NCBI GenBank assembly: GCA_039679375.1
Contig: JBDKVA010000131.1
Location: forward strand, 75,264 to 139,263
From: JBDKVA01 sp039679375
Lineage (GTDB): Bacteria; Bacillota; Clostridia; Acetivibrionales; DTU013
Reading direction: 5' to 3'
Length of the DNA: 64,000 nucleotides
Shown: piece after piece, positions 33,531 to 43,121 of the stretch
How the letters are laid out: the number at the start of each line of letters is the position of its first letter
Numbering within the stretch: the stretch's first letter is position 1
Program-made: the position numbers and the translations under genes
Notes under the pieces: model-generated
The model's input: the letters and a program-made list of their open reading frames with translations, nothing else
Told to the model about the DNA's origin: nothing
The model's database searches: none

Positions 33531-34442
33531 TCACCTGTTCATTTCAATTTTCCCTGTTATTTCATTCAAACCGGACAGATTATGCCTCTTCATATAGTCT
33601 TCTATCCCCTCGCATACTTTTATGCAGGCATCAGGGTAAATCAGGCCGGCAGTTCCCACCATGACTGCGGCAGCACCGGCAAGAAGAAATTCGACGGCAT
33701 CGTTTCCGTTTGATATGCCTCCCATACCAATCACCGGCACCTTGACCGCCTGAGCCGTCTCATAAACCATTCTTACCGCAACCGGTTTTATGGCAGGTCC
33801 CGAAAGACCTCCGGTATTATTTGCAAGCACAGGCCTTTTCGTTTCGATATCGATGACCATTCCGAGCAGGGTATTGATCAACGAAACCGCATCCGCACCG
33901 GCTTCCTCGGCAGCTGCCGCTATCTGTGCTATATTTGTCACATTCGGCGTCAGCTTGACGATCAGAGGCTTTCTGCAATACTTCCTTACCTGGGATGTGA
34001 TTTCAAATATACCATGTGCGGTGTTCCCAAAAGCAACACAGCCTGCCTTTACGTTCGGGCACGATACATTAAGCTCAATGGCGTCGATATCAGCATTGGA
34101 AAGGATCTGCGCCATTTCACAATACTCTTCGATGGTATTGCCTGCTATATTGACAATGATTGCAGCCGAATACTGCCGTAAAAAAGGAACTTCATTTTTT
34201 ATGAAAGCTTCCACACCGGGGTTTTGAAGACCTACGCTGTTCAACATGCCGGAAGGCGTTTCTGCTACTCTTGGCGGTTTATTACCCTGACGTGGCTTCA
34301 ATGTCAGACCCTTTACGCTAATCCCGCCCAGTTTGTTGAGATCTATGTATCCGGCATGCTCTCTGCCGAAACCGAATGATCCGGAAGCAGCTATTACAGG
34401 ATTCTTTAATTCCAAGCTTCCAATTTGAACCGATAAATCCAT
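33531..34442 (-). CDS. pyrD: Dihydroorotate dehydrogenase B, catalytic subunit
   Basis: A 303-residue class 1B dihydroorotate dehydrogenase that oxidises dihydroorotate to orotate with FMN. It has ELKNPVIAASGSFGFGREHA at the start, IELNVSCPNVKAGCVAF near residue 120 with the catalytic cysteine of class 1, and VIGMGGISNGNDAVEFLLAG near 235. It pairs with PyrK, encoded immediately before it, to pass electrons to NAD+. GGAGG precedes the ATG at about 11 bases. A family C palindrome separates it from pyrK. Confidence 0.96.
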   Translation of the reverse strand: MDLSVQIGSLELKNPVIAASGSFGFGREHAGYIDLNKLGGISVKGLTLKPRQGNKPPRVAETPSGMLNSVGLQNPGVEAFIKNEVPFLRQYSAAIIVNIAGNTIEEYCEMAQILSNADIDAIELNVSCPNVKAGCVAFGNTAHGIFEITSQVRKYCRKPLIVKLTPNVTNIAQIAAAAEEAGADAVSLINTLLGMVIDIETKRPVLANNTGGLSGPAIKPVAVRMVYETAQAVKVPVIGMGGISNGNDAVEFLLAGAAAVMVGTAGLIYPDACIKVCEGIEDYMKRHNLSGLNEITGKIEMNR

Positions 34443-34484
34443 ATTGTATACTCTACCTCCATTTTACTGCACTTTCCTATTCAG

Positions 34485-34602
34485 AGCTATTTGCGATGTT
34501 CCTCTTTTAAGCTCCGCAGTACAATATATTGATAGTTTGGCAGGGAGCAGGTCACTATATATTGTACTGCTAATGTAAATTCAGGTTACATCGCAAATAG
34601 CT
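34485..34602. repeat. Family C palindrome, long copy
   Basis: Outer arms AGCTATTTGCGATGT (34485-34499) and ACATCGCAAATAGCT (34588-34602) are perfect complements. Nested inside, GCAGTACAATATAT (34516-34529) and ATATATTGTACTGC (34557-34570) are also perfect. It fills the gap between pyrK and pyrD, and its outer edge shares one base with the pyrK TAA stop. The outer arms recur at 6147-6190. Confidence 0.88.
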
Positions 34603-35393
34603 TATTCAAACAGTACGTCTTTCGCGTTAAATACCGGCCCATCCTTGCATACATGGCTGTACTGCCAGTCATTTTCCCCGGCAGCCGCGCGCGTCTTGCA
34701 GGCGCATACAAGGCAGGCGCCAAAACCACAGCCCATACGCTGCTCCAATGATACCTGGCAATTCACTCCGTATTCCGAAGCAGTCTCCATAACCTTTTTC
34801 AGCATCGGAACAGGCCCGCAGGAATAGATCATATCGAATTGACATGCTTCCATATCACGCTTCAATATATCCGTAATCAAACCACACTTGCCATAACTGC
34901 CGTCATCCGTACTAATTTCCAGAGAAGAAGCATTCTGACTGAATTCTTCTTCCAGCACTACCAGCTTCTTTGTGCGAAATCCAAGATATGCTCTTTTTAC
35001 GATCGCTTTGCTTTCATTAAGTATAAACAGCAGCGGAAAAATCCCGATTCCTCCCCCGATTACCGCTATCCGGTTATACCTGATATTGAGATCAAAACCA
35101 TTTCCCAGCGGTCCCATGATATCAAGGAAATCATCGGGGCTTTTTAATGCCAGCAGGGCCGTGCCTTCACCTTTTTTCTGAAATACCAGATCATAGGTTC
35201 CATTTTTCCTGTCCGCCGCACATATGCTTATAGGCCGCCTCAACAATGCCTGTGTACCCTCACAGCATTTTATATTGACAAATTGCCCCGGCTTGGCGTC
35301 AGCAGATATCGTTTCGGATTCCATCGTCAATTTGAAGATATTTTCCGCCAGTTCCTGTTTGCTTATTACTCTATCCATACACAGCTTCGGCAT
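34602..35393 (-). CDS. pyrK: Dihydroorotate dehydrogenase electron transfer subunit
   Basis: A 263-residue FAD and [2Fe-2S] protein that passes electrons from PyrD to NAD+. An N-terminal ferredoxin-reductase-like FAD domain includes RRPISICAADRKN, an NAD-binding part has IAVIGGGIGIFPLLFIL near residue 110, and the C-terminal cluster motif is GCGFGACLVCACK with a fourth cysteine in HVCKDGPVF. Length is normal. GGAGG six bases before the ATG. Its stop codon touches a family C palindrome. Confidence 0.95.
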   Translation of the reverse strand: MPKLCMDRVISKQELAENIFKLTMESETISADAKPGQFVNIKCCEGTQALLRRPISICAADRKNGTYDLVFQKKGEGTALLALKSPDDFLDIMGPLGNGFDLNIRYNRIAVIGGGIGIFPLLFILNESKAIVKRAYLGFRTKKLVVLEEEFSQNASSLEISTDDGSYGKCGLITDILKRDMEACQFDMIYSCGPVPMLKKVMETASEYGVNCQVSLEQRMGCGFGACLVCACKTRAAAGENDWQYSHVCKDGPVFNAKDVLFE

Positions 35394-35421
35394 ACTGCGC
35401 CTCCATTTTCTGTCACTTTAC

Positions 35422-38400
35422 TCATTTGTTCAATTTAAATACACTCAGGTCGATGATGCCAAATTCCTTACCGCTTGTTTCGAGCTCGATGCAATCCAGT
35501 ATCGCATTTGCCGTATCCAGCGACGTCAGGCATGGAATGGACATTTCCACTGACTTGCGTCTGATTTTGAAGCCGTCCCGCTCAGGCTGCCGTCCCTTGG
35601 TCGGTGTGTTGACAACAAGCTTGATCCTGCCTGATGAAATGAGATCCAGTATGTTCGGAGAGCCCTCATCGATCTTCTTCACTGCATTGGTTGCGATACC
35701 ATGCATATTCAGCATATTCGCCGTCTTGCCTGTAGCCCACAGCTCATATCCAAGTTTTTCAAAATGCTCGGCGATCGGAATCAGTTCGGTCTTGTCCGAA
35801 TCCCTCACGGTCATCAGAATACCGCCGCCCATGCCGGGAAGCTTTATACCTGAGGCGACAATGCCCTTGTACAACGCCTCGTGGAACGTCCTGCCGATCC
35901 CGAGCACTTCTCCGGTCGATTTCATCTCGGGTCCAAGGCTTGTATCCACGTCATGGAGCTTTTCAAATGAAAATACAGGCACTTTGATGGCTACGTAATC
36001 CGAATCCCTGTATAGTCCGGTCCCATAACCGAAATCACTGAGCTTTTTACCGGTCATGATCTTTGTTGCGATATTGACCATCGGTATACCTGTGACCTTG
36101 CTGATATATGGTACGGTACGGCTTGATCGCGGGTTCACCTCGATCACATACAGTTCATTATTATAAAGTACATATTGAATATTGATCATTCCAATGACGC
36201 TCAATGCCCTCGCAAGCTCTTCAGAGTATTCGATGATTTTTTGCACAGTTGCTTTATTGAGCGTTGCAGCCGGATAAACGGAAATGCTGTCTCCCGAATG
36301 AACGCCTGCCCGTTCAAGATGCTCCATAATACCCGGTATCAGTATGTTTTCACCGTCGCAGATCGCATCGACTTCAATTTCCTTGCCCATGAGATACTTA
36401 TCCACAAGGATGGGATGCTCCTGCTTCACCCTGTTGATAATCTCCATAAATTCGGTGATATCCCTGTCATTATAGGCGATTTCCATCCCCTGCCCGCCAA
36501 GGACGTAAGAGGGACGTACCAGAACGGGGTAGATCAGTTCATTGGCTGCTTCCAGAGCCTGCTCCAGCGTATAGACCGTCTTGCCTTTCGGCCTTGGGAT
36601 ACCGATATCTTCAAGTATTCTGTCAAACTTTTCCCTGTCCTCGGCGGCATCCACGTCTTTCGCCTGCGTCCCGAATATTTTCACGCCCATGTCGCTGAGC
36701 GCATTCACGAGCTTAATGGCGGTCTGGCCGCCAAACTGCACGATAACGCCTTCGGGCTTTTCACACTCTATGATATTCTCTACGTCCTCGATCGTCAGCG
36801 GCTCGAAGTACAGGCGGTCGGAGGTGTCAAAGTCCGTGCTGACGGTTTCAGGGTTATTGTTTGCTATGATCGTTTCATATCCCTGTTCCCTGAGCGCCCA
36901 TACCGAGTGCACCGAACAATAGTCGAATTCGATACCCTGGCCGATCCGTATCGGGCCTGATCCGATGACAAGAATCTTCTTCCTGTCGGACTTTTTCACC
37001 TCGCTGAATTGGTCATACGTAGAGTAATAATACGGTGATACGGCTTCAAATTCAGCCGCGCAGGTGTCGACCATCTTATATGCCGCATTGATTCCCAGTT
37101 CACTGCGCTTCTTTTTTACCTGGCTCCTGCTCGAATTCGTATAGCGGGCAATGGTCAAATCCGGGAATCCAAGCCTTTTAGCTTTGCGTAAAAGCTCAGG
37201 CGATATTGTACCAAGAGTAACCGTTTTCAGCTTCTCTTCCATTAATACGAGTTCATGTATCTTGCAAAGGAAAAAGTCGTCGATTTTGGTGATTTCATTG
37301 ATCTTCTCTACAGCAACGCCTCTTCGGAGCGCCTCTGCAATGACAAAAAGCCTTTCATCGTTGATGTCCTGCAGTTTTCTTTCGATTGCTGCAGTGTCCG
37401 GCTTTTTATATATATCCTGTTCAAGTGTGTACAGACCAAGCTCCAATGACCGGATCGCTTTCATCAGCGCGGCTTCAAAGGAGCTGCTGATGGCCATGAC
37501 CTCTCCTGTTGCCTTCATTTGCGTGCCAAGCGTCCTTTTCGCCTTCACAAACTTGTCAAAAGGCCATTTCGGGATCTTTACAACCACGTAATCGAGCGTG
37601 GGCTCAAAACACGCATATGTCTTGCCGGTCACGGCATTTTTTATTTCATCCAGCCCATAGCCGATGGCAATCTTCGTGGCAACCTTGGCGATCGGGTAGC
37701 CTGTCGCTTTCGATGCGAGAGCTGATGAACGGCTGACTCTCGGATTCACTTCTATGACTGCATATTCAAAGCTCGTCGGATGCAGTGCAAACTGAACATT
37801 ACATCCTCCCTGTATTCCAAGAGCCGTTATGATTTTGAGGGATGCTGTCCTAAGCATCTGATATTCCTTATCGGAAAGAGTCTGGGAAGGAGCTACAACA
37901 ATACTGTCGCCGGTATGCACACCTACCGGATCGATATTTTCCATATTGCATACTGTAATGACGTTTCCTTTGCCGTCCCGCATCACTTCATACTCTATTT
38001 CCTTCCAGCCGGAAATGCATTTTTCTATCAATGCCTGGCCGACTCTGCTGAGCCTCAGTCCATTTGTCGTGATCTCCGACAATTCACCGATGCTATTTGC
38101 AATTCCTCCGCCTGTTCCTCCAAGCGTATAAGCAGGCCTTACAATAACCGGATAGCCGATTTCCTCAGCAAAAGCCAGAGCATCTTTTACTGTGTGGACC
38201 ACCTTGCTCGCGATGCACGGCTCTCCTATCCTTTCCATCGTATCCTTGAAGGCCTGCCGGTCCTCCGCCATTTTGATGGCGTCTGTCGCAGTTCCGAGCA
38301 GCTTTACTCCATTCTTCTCCAAAAAGCCGGATTCCGCAAGCTCCATCGCAAGGTTCAGCCCTGTCTGGCCGCCCAGTGTCGGCAACAAACTGTCGGGTTT

Positions 38401-38643
38401 TTCCTTCAGTATGATTTTCTCGATTACACGCGCATTAAGAGGCTCAATATACACTCTGTCCGCTATATTGGTGTCAGTCATGATCGTTGCGGGATTGCTG
38501 TTTGCCAGAACGACCTCTATGCCTTCTTCCTTCAAAGCCTGGCAGGCTTGTGTCCCGGCATAGTCAAATTCCGCTGCCTGTCCGATGATAATCGGCCCTG
38601 AACCAATTACTAATACTTTATTGACATCATTACGTCTAGGCAT
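35422..38643 (-). CDS. carB: Carbamoyl-phosphate synthase large subunit
   Basis: A 1073-residue subunit that makes carbamoyl phosphate from ammonia, bicarbonate and two ATP. Two homologous ATP-grasp halves are seen: KVLVIGSGPIIIGQAAEFDY at residue 9 and ILVIGSGPIRIGQGIEFDYC near 555; RPAYTLGGTGGGIA near 170 and RPSYVLGGQGMEIA near 710. The final 130 residues are the MGS-like allosteric domain. Full length. Its start overlaps the end of carA by eight bases, so the subunits are made together. It lies inside the PyrR-controlled operon. Confidence 0.97.
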   Translation of the reverse strand: MPRRNDVNKVLVIGSGPIIIGQAAEFDYAGTQACQALKEEGIEVVLANSNPATIMTDTNIADRVYIEPLNARVIEKIILKEKPDSLLPTLGGQTGLNLAMELAESGFLEKNGVKLLGTATDAIKMAEDRQAFKDTMERIGEPCIASKVVHTVKDALAFAEEIGYPVIVRPAYTLGGTGGGIANSIGELSEITTNGLRLSRVGQALIEKCISGWKEIEYEVMRDGKGNVITVCNMENIDPVGVHTGDSIVVAPSQTLSDKEYQMLRTASLKIITALGIQGGCNVQFALHPTSFEYAVIEVNPRVSRSSALASKATGYPIAKVATKIAIGYGLDEIKNAVTGKTYACFEPTLDYVVVKIPKWPFDKFVKAKRTLGTQMKATGEVMAISSSFEAALMKAIRSLELGLYTLEQDIYKKPDTAAIERKLQDINDERLFVIAEALRRGVAVEKINEITKIDDFFLCKIHELVLMEEKLKTVTLGTISPELLRKAKRLGFPDLTIARYTNSSRSQVKKKRSELGINAAYKMVDTCAAEFEAVSPYYYSTYDQFSEVKKSDRKKILVIGSGPIRIGQGIEFDYCSVHSVWALREQGYETIIANNNPETVSTDFDTSDRLYFEPLTIEDVENIIECEKPEGVIVQFGGQTAIKLVNALSDMGVKIFGTQAKDVDAAEDREKFDRILEDIGIPRPKGKTVYTLEQALEAANELIYPVLVRPSYVLGGQGMEIAYNDRDITEFMEIINRVKQEHPILVDKYLMGKEIEVDAICDGENILIPGIMEHLERAGVHSGDSISVYPAATLNKATVQKIIEYSEELARALSVIGMINIQYVLYNNELYVIEVNPRSSRTVPYISKVTGIPMVNIATKIMTGKKLSDFGYGTGLYRDSDYVAIKVPVFSFEKLHDVDTSLGPEMKSTGEVLGIGRTFHEALYKGIVASGIKLPGMGGGILMTVRDSDKTELIPIAEHFEKLGYELWATGKTANMLNMHGIATNAVKKIDEGSPNILDLISSGRIKLVVNTPTKGRQPERDGFKIRRKSVEMSIPCLTSLDTANAILDCIELETSGKEFGIIDLSVFKLNK

Positions 38644-39721
38644 GCTGATCTCCTTTTCCTTTTTTCATCATTTCAATAAACCTGTCAAAAAGGTATGCCG
38701 TATCAGCAGGCCCCGGAGAGGCCTCCGGATGGAACTGCACCGTAAAAGCCGGCACATCCGTGTATCGGACTCCTTCCACCGTGCCGTCATTCATATTTCT
38801 ATGGCTGACGACCGCTCTTTTCCTGTCCAGGCTTTCTTCTATAATTGTATATCCGTGATTTTGCGAAGTAATATAGGTCAAATCCCTTTCAATATCTTTT
38901 ACCGGATGATTGCAGCCTCTGTGTCCGTATTTCAGCTTTTCCGTATCACCGCCCGTGGCCAGGGCTGTCAGTTGATGACCGAGGCAAATTCCAAACAATG
39001 GCTTTTTGCCTAACAGTTCCCTTATCGTCCGAATCTGATCATCACAGTCCTTTGGATCGCCAGGGCCGTTCGACAGCATGATCCCGTCAGGATGGACTGC
39101 CAGAATCTCCTCTGAGGATGCAAAAGCCGGGAACTGATAAACATCACAATTCCTTTTTATGAGCGAACGGACGATATTACGCTTGATTCCGTAGTCAAGA
39201 AGCGCGACCCTCTCACCCGTGCCCTCAAAATGTTTTACTTTATCTATCGTTACGAGCTCTACCGGGTTCTGGATGGTGTACCGTCCGATTTGATTCATTT
39301 TATCCGCCAGGCTGAAATCCGGATCTGTTGAAATGATCCCTTTCATTGTGCCCCTGTCCCGCAATATCCTGGTTAAAGCCCTGGTGTCTATGCCCTCGAT
39401 TCCTATGATTCCATTACGGTCCAAGTATTCGCTCAATGTCTCAAGTGAGCGCCAGTTGCTTGGCGTTTTGCACATTTCCCTTACAACGAATCCCTTTACC
39501 TGGGGCTTCGCAGATTCTATATCTTCAACGTTCACACCGTAGTTTCCGATCAATGGGTAGGTCATGGTGACGATCTGTCCGCAATAGGACGGATCGGTCA
39601 GCACCTCCTGATATCCCGTCATACCTGTATTGAAAACCAGCTCGCCTATTACTTCCCCGGCAGCGCCGAAGCTGCTGCCTTCAAATATTGTCCCATCTTC
39701 CAGCGCTAAAAATGCCCTCAT
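38636..39721 (-). CDS. carA: Carbamoyl-phosphate synthase small (glutaminase) subunit
   Basis: A 361-residue glutaminase that supplies ammonia to CarB. MRAFLALEDGTIFEG opens the N-terminal CarA domain, and the class I amidotransferase triad is seen in PLFGICLGHQL (Cys) and VQFHPEASPGP (His, Glu). The start at 39721 has AAGGAG eight bases before the ATG; a start 12 codons earlier would place that site inside the gene. It overlaps carB by eight bases. Confidence 0.97.
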   Translation of the reverse strand: MRAFLALEDGTIFEGSSFGAAGEVIGELVFNTGMTGYQEVLTDPSYCGQIVTMTYPLIGNYGVNVEDIESAKPQVKGFVVREMCKTPSNWRSLETLSEYLDRNGIIGIEGIDTRALTRILRDRGTMKGIISTDPDFSLADKMNQIGRYTIQNPVELVTIDKVKHFEGTGERVALLDYGIKRNIVRSLIKRNCDVYQFPAFASSEEILAVHPDGIMLSNGPGDPKDCDDQIRTIRELLGKKPLFGICLGHQLTALATGGDTEKLKYGHRGCNHPVKDIERDLTYITSQNHGYTIIEESLDRKRAVVSHRNMNDGTVEGVRYTDVPAFTVQFHPEASPGPADTAYLFDRFIEMMKKGKGDQHA

Positions 39722-39775
39722 CCAAGTCACTCCTTTTTGCAATCCTTTGGTATTCATTGCTCCAACTTATTTAAG

Positions 39776-40717
39776 TCACAGCCTGGCTGCCAGTGCCTTT
39801 CTGATCTCGTTCCTCATACGTATGGCCTCTTCCCTTGCCGCACTGTCAAAAGCGTCTTCACCGAATCTGTCCGACCATCTTTCCGCCTTCCAGGCACACA
39901 TGATGCTCCTTGATGCATTGACGACCGCGCCAAGTCCATCGCTGTTGAATGAATGGACAACATCCGCTGCGGTACCTCCCTGCGCGCCATATCCCGGCAC
40001 AAGTATATATGCTTGCCTCATCATTTTGCGTAATATTCCAGCCTGTTCCGGATAAGTTGCTCCGACTACGGCTCCAATACTGCTGTAACCAGCACTGCCT
40101 GTCGTATCATTCCCCCACTCATTGACCAGTTCAGCAACCGTTTCAAAGATCGTTCTTCCATCCTGCGTAATGATATCCTGAAGCTGTCCGGAAGATTTAT
40201 TTGAAGTTTTGACCAGTATGAAGATGCCTTTCCCAAATTTTTTACAATCCTCAATAAACGGCTTAACACCGTCAAAGCCCAGATAGGGGTTCACTGTAAG
40301 CGCATCTGCATCAAATACGGCATGTTCGCCGTTCCCTGCCCTGACTCTTCCAAGATAAGCTGCAGAATAGGCTTCTGCTGTTGATCCGATGTCGTTCCTC
40401 TTTCCATCGGCAATCACCAGCAATCCCTTTTTTCTGGCATATGCACAGGTTTCATTAAACGCTCGCATACCTTCCGGCCCATACATTTCGTAATAGGCCA
40501 GCTGTGGCTTAACTGCCGGTACTATGTCTGAAACAGCATCGATCAGCTTCCTGTTAAACTGTATTACAGCCCCGGCTGCACCCTCCAGCCCCGCTCCATG
40601 CTCTTTGAATGCCTTTTCCCTGATGCTGCCCGGAATATATTCAAGCTTTGGATCAAGACCTACTACCGTAGGATTGTCCAGCTTTTTAATATTTTCTACG
40701 AGCCTGTCGATAAACAT
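39776..40717 (-). CDS. pyrF: Orotidine 5'-phosphate decarboxylase, type 2
   Basis: A 313-residue decarboxylase that forms UMP from OMP. It is the long type 2 form: VVGLDPKLEYIPGSI near residue 18 and the catalytic stretch VIADGKRNDIGSTAEAYSA near 90, with VNPYLGFDGVKPFIEDCKK after it. The ATG at 40717 has GGAGG nine bases upstream; a TTG seven codons earlier runs into that site. It lies between pyrC and carA. Confidence 0.95.
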   Translation of the reverse strand: MFIDRLVENIKKLDNPTVVGLDPKLEYIPGSIREKAFKEHGAGLEGAAGAVIQFNRKLIDAVSDIVPAVKPQLAYYEMYGPEGMRAFNETCAYARKKGLLVIADGKRNDIGSTAEAYSAAYLGRVRAGNGEHAVFDADALTVNPYLGFDGVKPFIEDCKKFGKGIFILVKTSNKSSGQLQDIITQDGRTIFETVAELVNEWGNDTTGSAGYSSIGAVVGATYPEQAGILRKMMRQAYILVPGYGAQGGTAADVVHSFNSDGLGAVVNASRSIMCAWKAERWSDRFGEDAFDSAAREEAIRMRNEIRKALAARL

Positions 40718-40785
40718 TATTCTTTTCCTCCGTTCCAAATCTCCGCACGATTCCTGTTCAAGTGTTTCCTATTGCCGCATTGCCT

Positions 40786-42072
40786 TTACAGCAGTACTTT
40801 TTCATGTACGATGATTTTACCGTCAACAATGGTAGCCCATACCGTTCCGTAAAGCTTGCTTCCGCCATATGGCGAATTTTTTGACTTTGACTGGAACTTT
40901 TCCACTTCTACTGTTATTTGCTCGTTCATGTCAATGATGGTAATATCCGCAGCATTTCCAATATCCAGCGAGCCTTTGTTGATGCTGAGTATCCTGGAAG
41001 GATTGAGGCTCATTTTTTCAACCAGTTTTGACATTGTAATGATCCCCGGTTTTATCAGATAGGTTACTGCAAGCGGTACGGCTGTTTCAAAGCCAATCAG
41101 CCCGTTTGCCGCAAGACTGAATTCGATATTCTTTTCATCTGCATGATGCGGTGCGTGATCGGTCGCAATAATATCGATCGTATCATCCGCGATCCCTTCT
41201 GTGATTGCCAGCACATCGCTCGCAGTCCTCAGCGGCGGATTGACCTTTGCATTGGTGTTGTATCCGGCACAGGCCTCCTCCGTCAGAGAAAAGTAATGCG
41301 GGCAGGTCTCGCACGTTACATTGACGCCGCGTTTTTTGGCGCTTCGGATCAGATTGACAGAAAGCGCCGTACTAACGTGAGCTATGTGCAGCGGTACTCC
41401 GGTATACTCCGCCAGGATCAGTTCCCTTGCCACCATGACCTCTTCCGCAGCGGACGGGATTCCCTTGAGGCCCATGATTGTTGACATGTAGCCTTCGTTC
41501 ATCACACCCTCTTCCACAAGGTCAATATCCTCACAGTGTGATATTACGGTCATATCAAAATTGGATGCGTATTGAAGCGCCTTTTTCATAAGAGAAGCAC
41601 TTCTTACAGGTTTCCCGTCATCAGATACCGCTACGGCGCCTGCAAACTTCATCTCCCCTATTTCTGCGAGCTCCTCGCCTTTTTGGCCTTTTGTGATAGC
41701 GCCGATCGGGAATACATTCACGTATCCCTCCTGCTTCGCCTTATTTATGATATAGCGGATAACCGCTTCGTTGTCGGCAACGGGGTTCGTGTTCGGCATA
41801 CAGGCTATTGATGTGAAACCGCCTGCCGCTGCGCTTCTTGTTCCGCTTTCCAGATCTTCCTTATATTCATAACCCGGATCACGCAGGTGGCAATGTGCAT
41901 CTACAAGCCCGGGCAATACATATTTACCCTTTGCATTGATGATTTCGCACCCGTCATTGTCTATATCCTTTGATATTTCGGCAATTTTTCCGTCAATGGC
42001 AAGTACATCAAAAAAACCGTCTATCCTGGATTTCGGATCGACAACATGTCCGTTTTTAATTAGCAGCTTCAT
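40786..42072 (-). CDS. pyrC: Dihydroorotase
   Basis: A 428-residue zinc amidohydrolase that closes carbamoyl aspartate to dihydroorotate. DAHCHLRDPGYEYKEDLESG near residue 58 holds the HxH ligands, HCEDIDLVEEG and LHIAHVSTALSV give further histidines, and ATDHAPHHADEKN near 305 the catalytic Asp. It overlaps pyrB by 17 bases, and its ribosome binding site (GGAGGGG) is inside pyrB, so the two are translationally coupled. Confidence 0.96.
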   Translation of the reverse strand: MKLLIKNGHVVDPKSRIDGFFDVLAIDGKIAEISKDIDNDGCEIINAKGKYVLPGLVDAHCHLRDPGYEYKEDLESGTRSAAAGGFTSIACMPNTNPVADNEAVIRYIINKAKQEGYVNVFPIGAITKGQKGEELAEIGEMKFAGAVAVSDDGKPVRSASLMKKALQYASNFDMTVISHCEDIDLVEEGVMNEGYMSTIMGLKGIPSAAEEVMVARELILAEYTGVPLHIAHVSTALSVNLIRSAKKRGVNVTCETCPHYFSLTEEACAGYNTNAKVNPPLRTASDVLAITEGIADDTIDIIATDHAPHHADEKNIEFSLAANGLIGFETAVPLAVTYLIKPGIITMSKLVEKMSLNPSRILSINKGSLDIGNAADITIIDMNEQITVEVEKFQSKSKNSPYGGSKLYGTVWATIVDGKIIVHEKVLL

Positions 42073-42994
42073 TGTTTCCCCTCCTGGTCAAAAGATATAG
42101 TAAAGCCATCCTGACTGCCACACCGTTCGTCACCTGCTCATTGATGACGGATCTGTCACTGTCCGCAACAGCGCTGGACAATTCGACTCCGCGGTTGATC
42201 GGACCCGGATGCATAATGAGCGCATCACTTTTAGCCAGCAGCAGCCTTTTATCATCCAGCCCGAAAAATCTTGAATATTCTCTTATGGTTGGAAACAGGG
42301 CTTTTTTTTGCCTTTCAAGCTGTAGTCTCAGAGACATGACAACATCTGCGTCGATCAGCGCCTCCTGTATTGTACTGAAGACCTTTGCCCCCGTCATTTC
42401 AATACCGGGCGGCAGCAATGTGGCAGGACCTGCCAGTGATACTTCCGCACCCATTTTCTGCAATCCCCAGATGTTGCTTCTTGCAACCCTGCTGTGGTAA
42501 ATATCACCAATGATCGCAACTTTCAGACCGTTGAGAGTACCCTTCTTTTCCCTCATTGTAAACATATCCAGTAATGCCTGCGTCGGATGCTCGTTCATAC
42601 CATCTCCCGCGTTGATCACGGAGGCTTTGACATGCTTTGCCAGAAGATTCGGCGCACCGGATTGCGGATGCCTGATGATGATGACGTCGGTACCCATCAT
42701 ATCAATTGTTTTTCCTGTATCGATCAGGGATTCTCCTTTTGCAACACTGCTTCCTGATGCGGAGATATTTGCCGCACTGGCGCTCATGTATTTCGATGCC
42801 AGCTCGAAGGAAAGCCTTGTTCTTGTGCTGTTTTCGTAAAAGAGCGTAATGATCGACTTGCCTTGCAGATGTGGCGTTTTTTTGTTGTTGGATGCAATAA
42901 TGAACTTCATCGTTTTAGCAGTATCCAGAATGTACTCTATTTCCTCGGCGGAAATATCCTTGAGACCAAGTAAGTCTTTTGATTTTAAATTCAT
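42056..42994 (-). CDS. pyrB: Aspartate carbamoyltransferase catalytic subunit
   Basis: A 312-residue enzyme that joins carbamoyl phosphate and aspartate, the committed step. FYENSTRTRLSFELASKYM near residue 50 is the carbamoyl-phosphate signature, HPTQALLDMFTM near 135 the second, and MSLRLQLERQ near 225 binds aspartate. There is no pyrI nearby, as in other Firmicutes where PyrR does the regulation. It starts about 125 bases after pyrR, beyond a terminator. Confidence 0.96.
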   Translation of the reverse strand: MNLKSKDLLGLKDISAEEIEYILDTAKTMKFIIASNNKKTPHLQGKSIITLFYENSTRTRLSFELASKYMSASAANISASGSSVAKGESLIDTGKTIDMMGTDVIIIRHPQSGAPNLLAKHVKASVINAGDGMNEHPTQALLDMFTMREKKGTLNGLKVAIIGDIYHSRVARSNIWGLQKMGAEVSLAGPATLLPPGIEMTGAKVFSTIQEALIDADVVMSLRLQLERQKKALFPTIREYSRFFGLDDKRLLLAKSDALIMHPGPINRGVELSSAVADSDRSVINEQVTNGVAVRMALLYLLTRRGNNEAAN

Positions 42995-43017
42995 ATATTC
43001 CTACCGCCTTTAAGTAT

Positions 43018-43026
43018 ATTATAACA
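43018..43026 (-). promoter_or_regulatory. Extended -10 promoter candidate before pyrB
   Basis: On the minus strand TGTTATAAT, an extended -10 box, lies about 25 bases before the pyrB start and has no good -35. It may restart transcription after the terminator at the end of pyrR. Confidence 0.42.
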
Positions 43027-43030
43027 ATGT

Positions 43031-43067
43031 TGATCCCGGGGGCATCGAGCCCCTCTTGATTTAGGCC
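43031..43067 (+). repeat. Family B repeat, partial copy B4
   Basis: CGGGGGCATCGAGCCCCTCT followed by TGATTTA matches the middle of B2 read on its minus strand (CGGGGCGTCGAGCCCCTTTG). It forms a GC-rich hairpin in the pyrR-pyrB gap. Confidence 0.55.
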
Positions 43068-43093
43068 GGATTTGCTTTGCAAATGGCCGTAGT

Positions 43094-43121
43094 AAAAAGA
43101 GTAAGGAATCGCTCCTTACTC
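43094..43121 (-). terminator. Terminator overlapping the pyrR stop codon
   Basis: GAGTAAGGA and TCCTTACTC form a perfect 9-bp stem followed by TTTTT on the minus strand. The stem begins in the pyrR stop codon. Confidence 0.8.

Noticed and set aside
36175..38601. Long open frames (up to 273 codons) on the strand opposite carB
   Set aside because: They are mirror frames of a highly conserved gene, lack ribosome binding sites and show no domain.
42995..43121. Second PyrR-binding attenuator between pyrR and pyrB
   Set aside because: No sequence matching the binding-loop consensus is present; only the terminator is.
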